Below are positions 62,930 to 64,000 of a DNA stretch of 64,000 nucleotides, in pieces. Under the pieces are notes generated by a model. That model saw only the letters and a list, made by a program, of their open reading frames with translations. It was not told where the DNA came from and searched no databases. The stretch covers positions 3,951,690-4,015,689 of the forward strand of contig OZ024855.1 of the NCBI GenBank assembly GCA_964017155.1, given 5' to 3'. This stretch comes from Oasisia sp. SBJ-2009. Its lineage: Eukaryota > Annelida > Polychaeta > Sabellida > Siboglinidae. How positions within the stretch are numbered: the first letter of the stretch is position 1; every line of letters starts with the position of its first letter. The position numbers and the translations under genes are program-made.

Positions 62930-64000
62930 TTTATAAAACATAAATACGCGCAAGATGATTATAATTGAATGAATTAATTTAATCAAGTATCAAATGTTGG
63001 CAAAAATACTGATATAATAGCAACATTGAGGTGGGTCCGACTTGTACATAAGTGCGCAATAATGAAATACTGAAAACAAATTGAGAGTATACGTGCTTTT
63101 ATGAGAGAGTGCGCGTGAAGGTACGAGCCCGCAAGTCTAGGCATTTATGTACAAGTCGGGCCCACCTCAATTTTGGTATTATAACTGTATCTTTGTCAAC
63201 ATTTGATACTTGATTTTGTTAATTCTATCAATTATGATCATCTTGCGCATATTTATGTTTTATATACAGCGCGTCTTAGCAGACTTTTGAGGTCAAAAAG
63301 ACAGCGCGGTCGGCATAAACAAACTGTTTATCGCTCATTTCGTATGCTCAGCGGAATAACATGCACCGCTGCGCTTGCGACTGGCACAAATCGCGCTGTC
63401 TTTTCGACCTCAAAAGTTTGCCAAGACGCGCTGTTTATAAAACATAAATACGCGCAAGATGATTATAATTGAATGAATTAATTTAATCAAGTATCAAATG
63501 TTGACAAAAATACTGATATCATAGCAACATTGAGGTGGGTCCGACTTGTACATAAGTGCCAAATAGTGAAATACTGAAAACAAATTGAGAGTATACGTGC
63601 TTTTATGAGAGAGTGCGCGTGAAGGTACGAGCCCGCAAGTCTAGGGATTTATGTACAAGTCGGGCCCACCTCAATTTTGGTATTATAACTGTATCTTTGT
63701 CAACATTTGATACTTGATTTTGTTAATTCTATCAATTATAATCATCTTGCGCATATTTATGTTTTATATACAACGCGTCTTAGCAGACTTTTGAGGTCGA
63801 AAAGACAGCGCGGTCGGCATAAACAAACTGTTTATCGCTCATTTCGTATGCTCAGCGGAGTAACATGCACCGCTGCGCTTGCGACTGGCACAAATCGCGC
63901 TGTCTTTTCGACGTCAAAAGTTTGCCAAGACGCGCTGTTTATAAAACATAAATACGCGCAAGATGATTATAATTGAATGAATTAATTTAATCAAGTATCA

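Larger units (their letters stand above)
60596..63142 (+). repeat. 3-monomer offset duplication, 1517 bp
   Basis: About 60596-61625 recurs at 62113-63142 at an offset of 1517 (3 x 504 + 5). Both copies carry the rare AAATTCAGAG in spacer A (61056 and 62573), the TATGAACAAG right arm and the CGCTGCGCTG duplication. The sequence then returns to a pattern seen at 58153 (ATTATGATC and GGTCAAAAAGAC), an offset of 5050. It is a further example of mosaic phase shifts. Confidence 0.7.
38213..64000. repeat. Satellite array, right part (504-bp monomers)
   Basis: The array resumes in exactly the phase where the inserted element interrupted it: CGCGCTG at 38213 continues the GCCAAGA that ends at 37370. 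The landmark recurs at 38493, 38997, 39501 and onward to 63707, where the window ends inside a monomer. Spacing is 504 bp except for one 503-bp unit (53109, a lost A in GACCCCAAAG) and three 509-bp units (56132, 61177, 62694). There is no gene or other unrelated sequence in this stretch. Confidence 0.98.
49077..64000. repeat. Array domain C (variant composition)
   Basis: Marked by AAAATGTTT in spacer B (49581, 50589, 51093, 53612, 54116, 57145), by GTGCGCAATAATG in spacer A, by GGTCAAAAAGAC in the right arm (52101, 54620, 58153, 59161, 63203), by AACACATAAA in the left arm (50085, 53109, 56641, 61686), and by the 5-bp duplication that makes 509-bp units. None of these was seen in domains A or B. 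The domain continues past the right edge of the window. Confidence 0.8.

Noticed and set aside
1..64000. CRISPR array or bacterial repeat region
   Set aside because: The repeat unit is about 504 bp with no short repeat and unique spacers. Spacers A and B are themselves conserved in every unit, there are no cas genes, and the inserted element is of an animal type.
1..64000. tRNA, 5S rRNA or other RNA gene embedded in the repeat unit
   Set aside because: I saw no cloverleaf with a T-loop GTTCRANNC and matching acceptor stem, and no 5S-like internal control region in either strand. The only stable folds are the long arms and the two small spacer B hairpins.

Overview
This window is almost entirely one eukaryotic satellite DNA array. 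A 504-bp unit is repeated head to tail from base 1 to base 64000. There are 124 complete monomers plus a partial one at each edge, broken once by an 842-bp retrotransposon fragment. I find no conventional gene, tRNA, rRNA or CRISPR array. The organism is a eukaryote and most probably an animal. The inserted fragment encodes the C-terminal end of a CR1/L2/Rex-like (APE-type) non-LTR reverse transcriptase, a group typical of metazoans. I cannot name the species. An aquatic invertebrate such as a crustacean is only a guess from the style of the reverse transcriptase.

The main result concerns the inside of the monomer. Each 504-bp unit is a near-palindrome made of two 169-nt arms in inverted orientation, separated by two unrelated 83-nt spacers (169 + 83 + 169 + 83 = 504). 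In the reference monomer the arms align without a gap at 152 of 169 positions. The array is therefore an alternating series arm, spacer A, inverted arm, spacer B, repeated about 125 times. Either strand could fold into long hairpins, and a transcript from either strand would be self-complementary.

Layout: (1) about 1-20,500, domain A, marked by a TATAAACAG variant of the right arm and a 1-nt deletion in spacer A, with 5-monomer higher-order repeats of 2519-2520 bp; (2) about 20,500-49,000, domain B, marked by other variant monomers, a duplicated segment of about 4.65 kb (25.4-30.05 kb and 36.5-41.98 kb) and a tandem 7-monomer unit (3528 bp, 42.1-49.4 kb); (3) about 49,000-64,000, domain C, marked by an AAAATGTTT variant, a GCGCAATAATG variant and three monomers lengthened by a 5-bp duplication. 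The blocks form a mosaic, as expected from repeated unequal exchange and local conversion.

At 37371-38212 a 5'-truncated non-LTR element sits 35 nt inside a left arm. It keeps an open frame of 245 codons, a 3' UTR with two hairpins, and a tail of 10-nt repeats. The paralogous empty site survives at 26283/26284 in the other copy of the 4.65-kb duplication. The insertion therefore most simply postdates that duplication. The short open frames that recur in every monomer start at TTG, are broken by stops and frameshifts in some monomers, and are not annotated as genes. All block boundaries and identities were found by eye and should be read as approximate unless an exact junction is stated.
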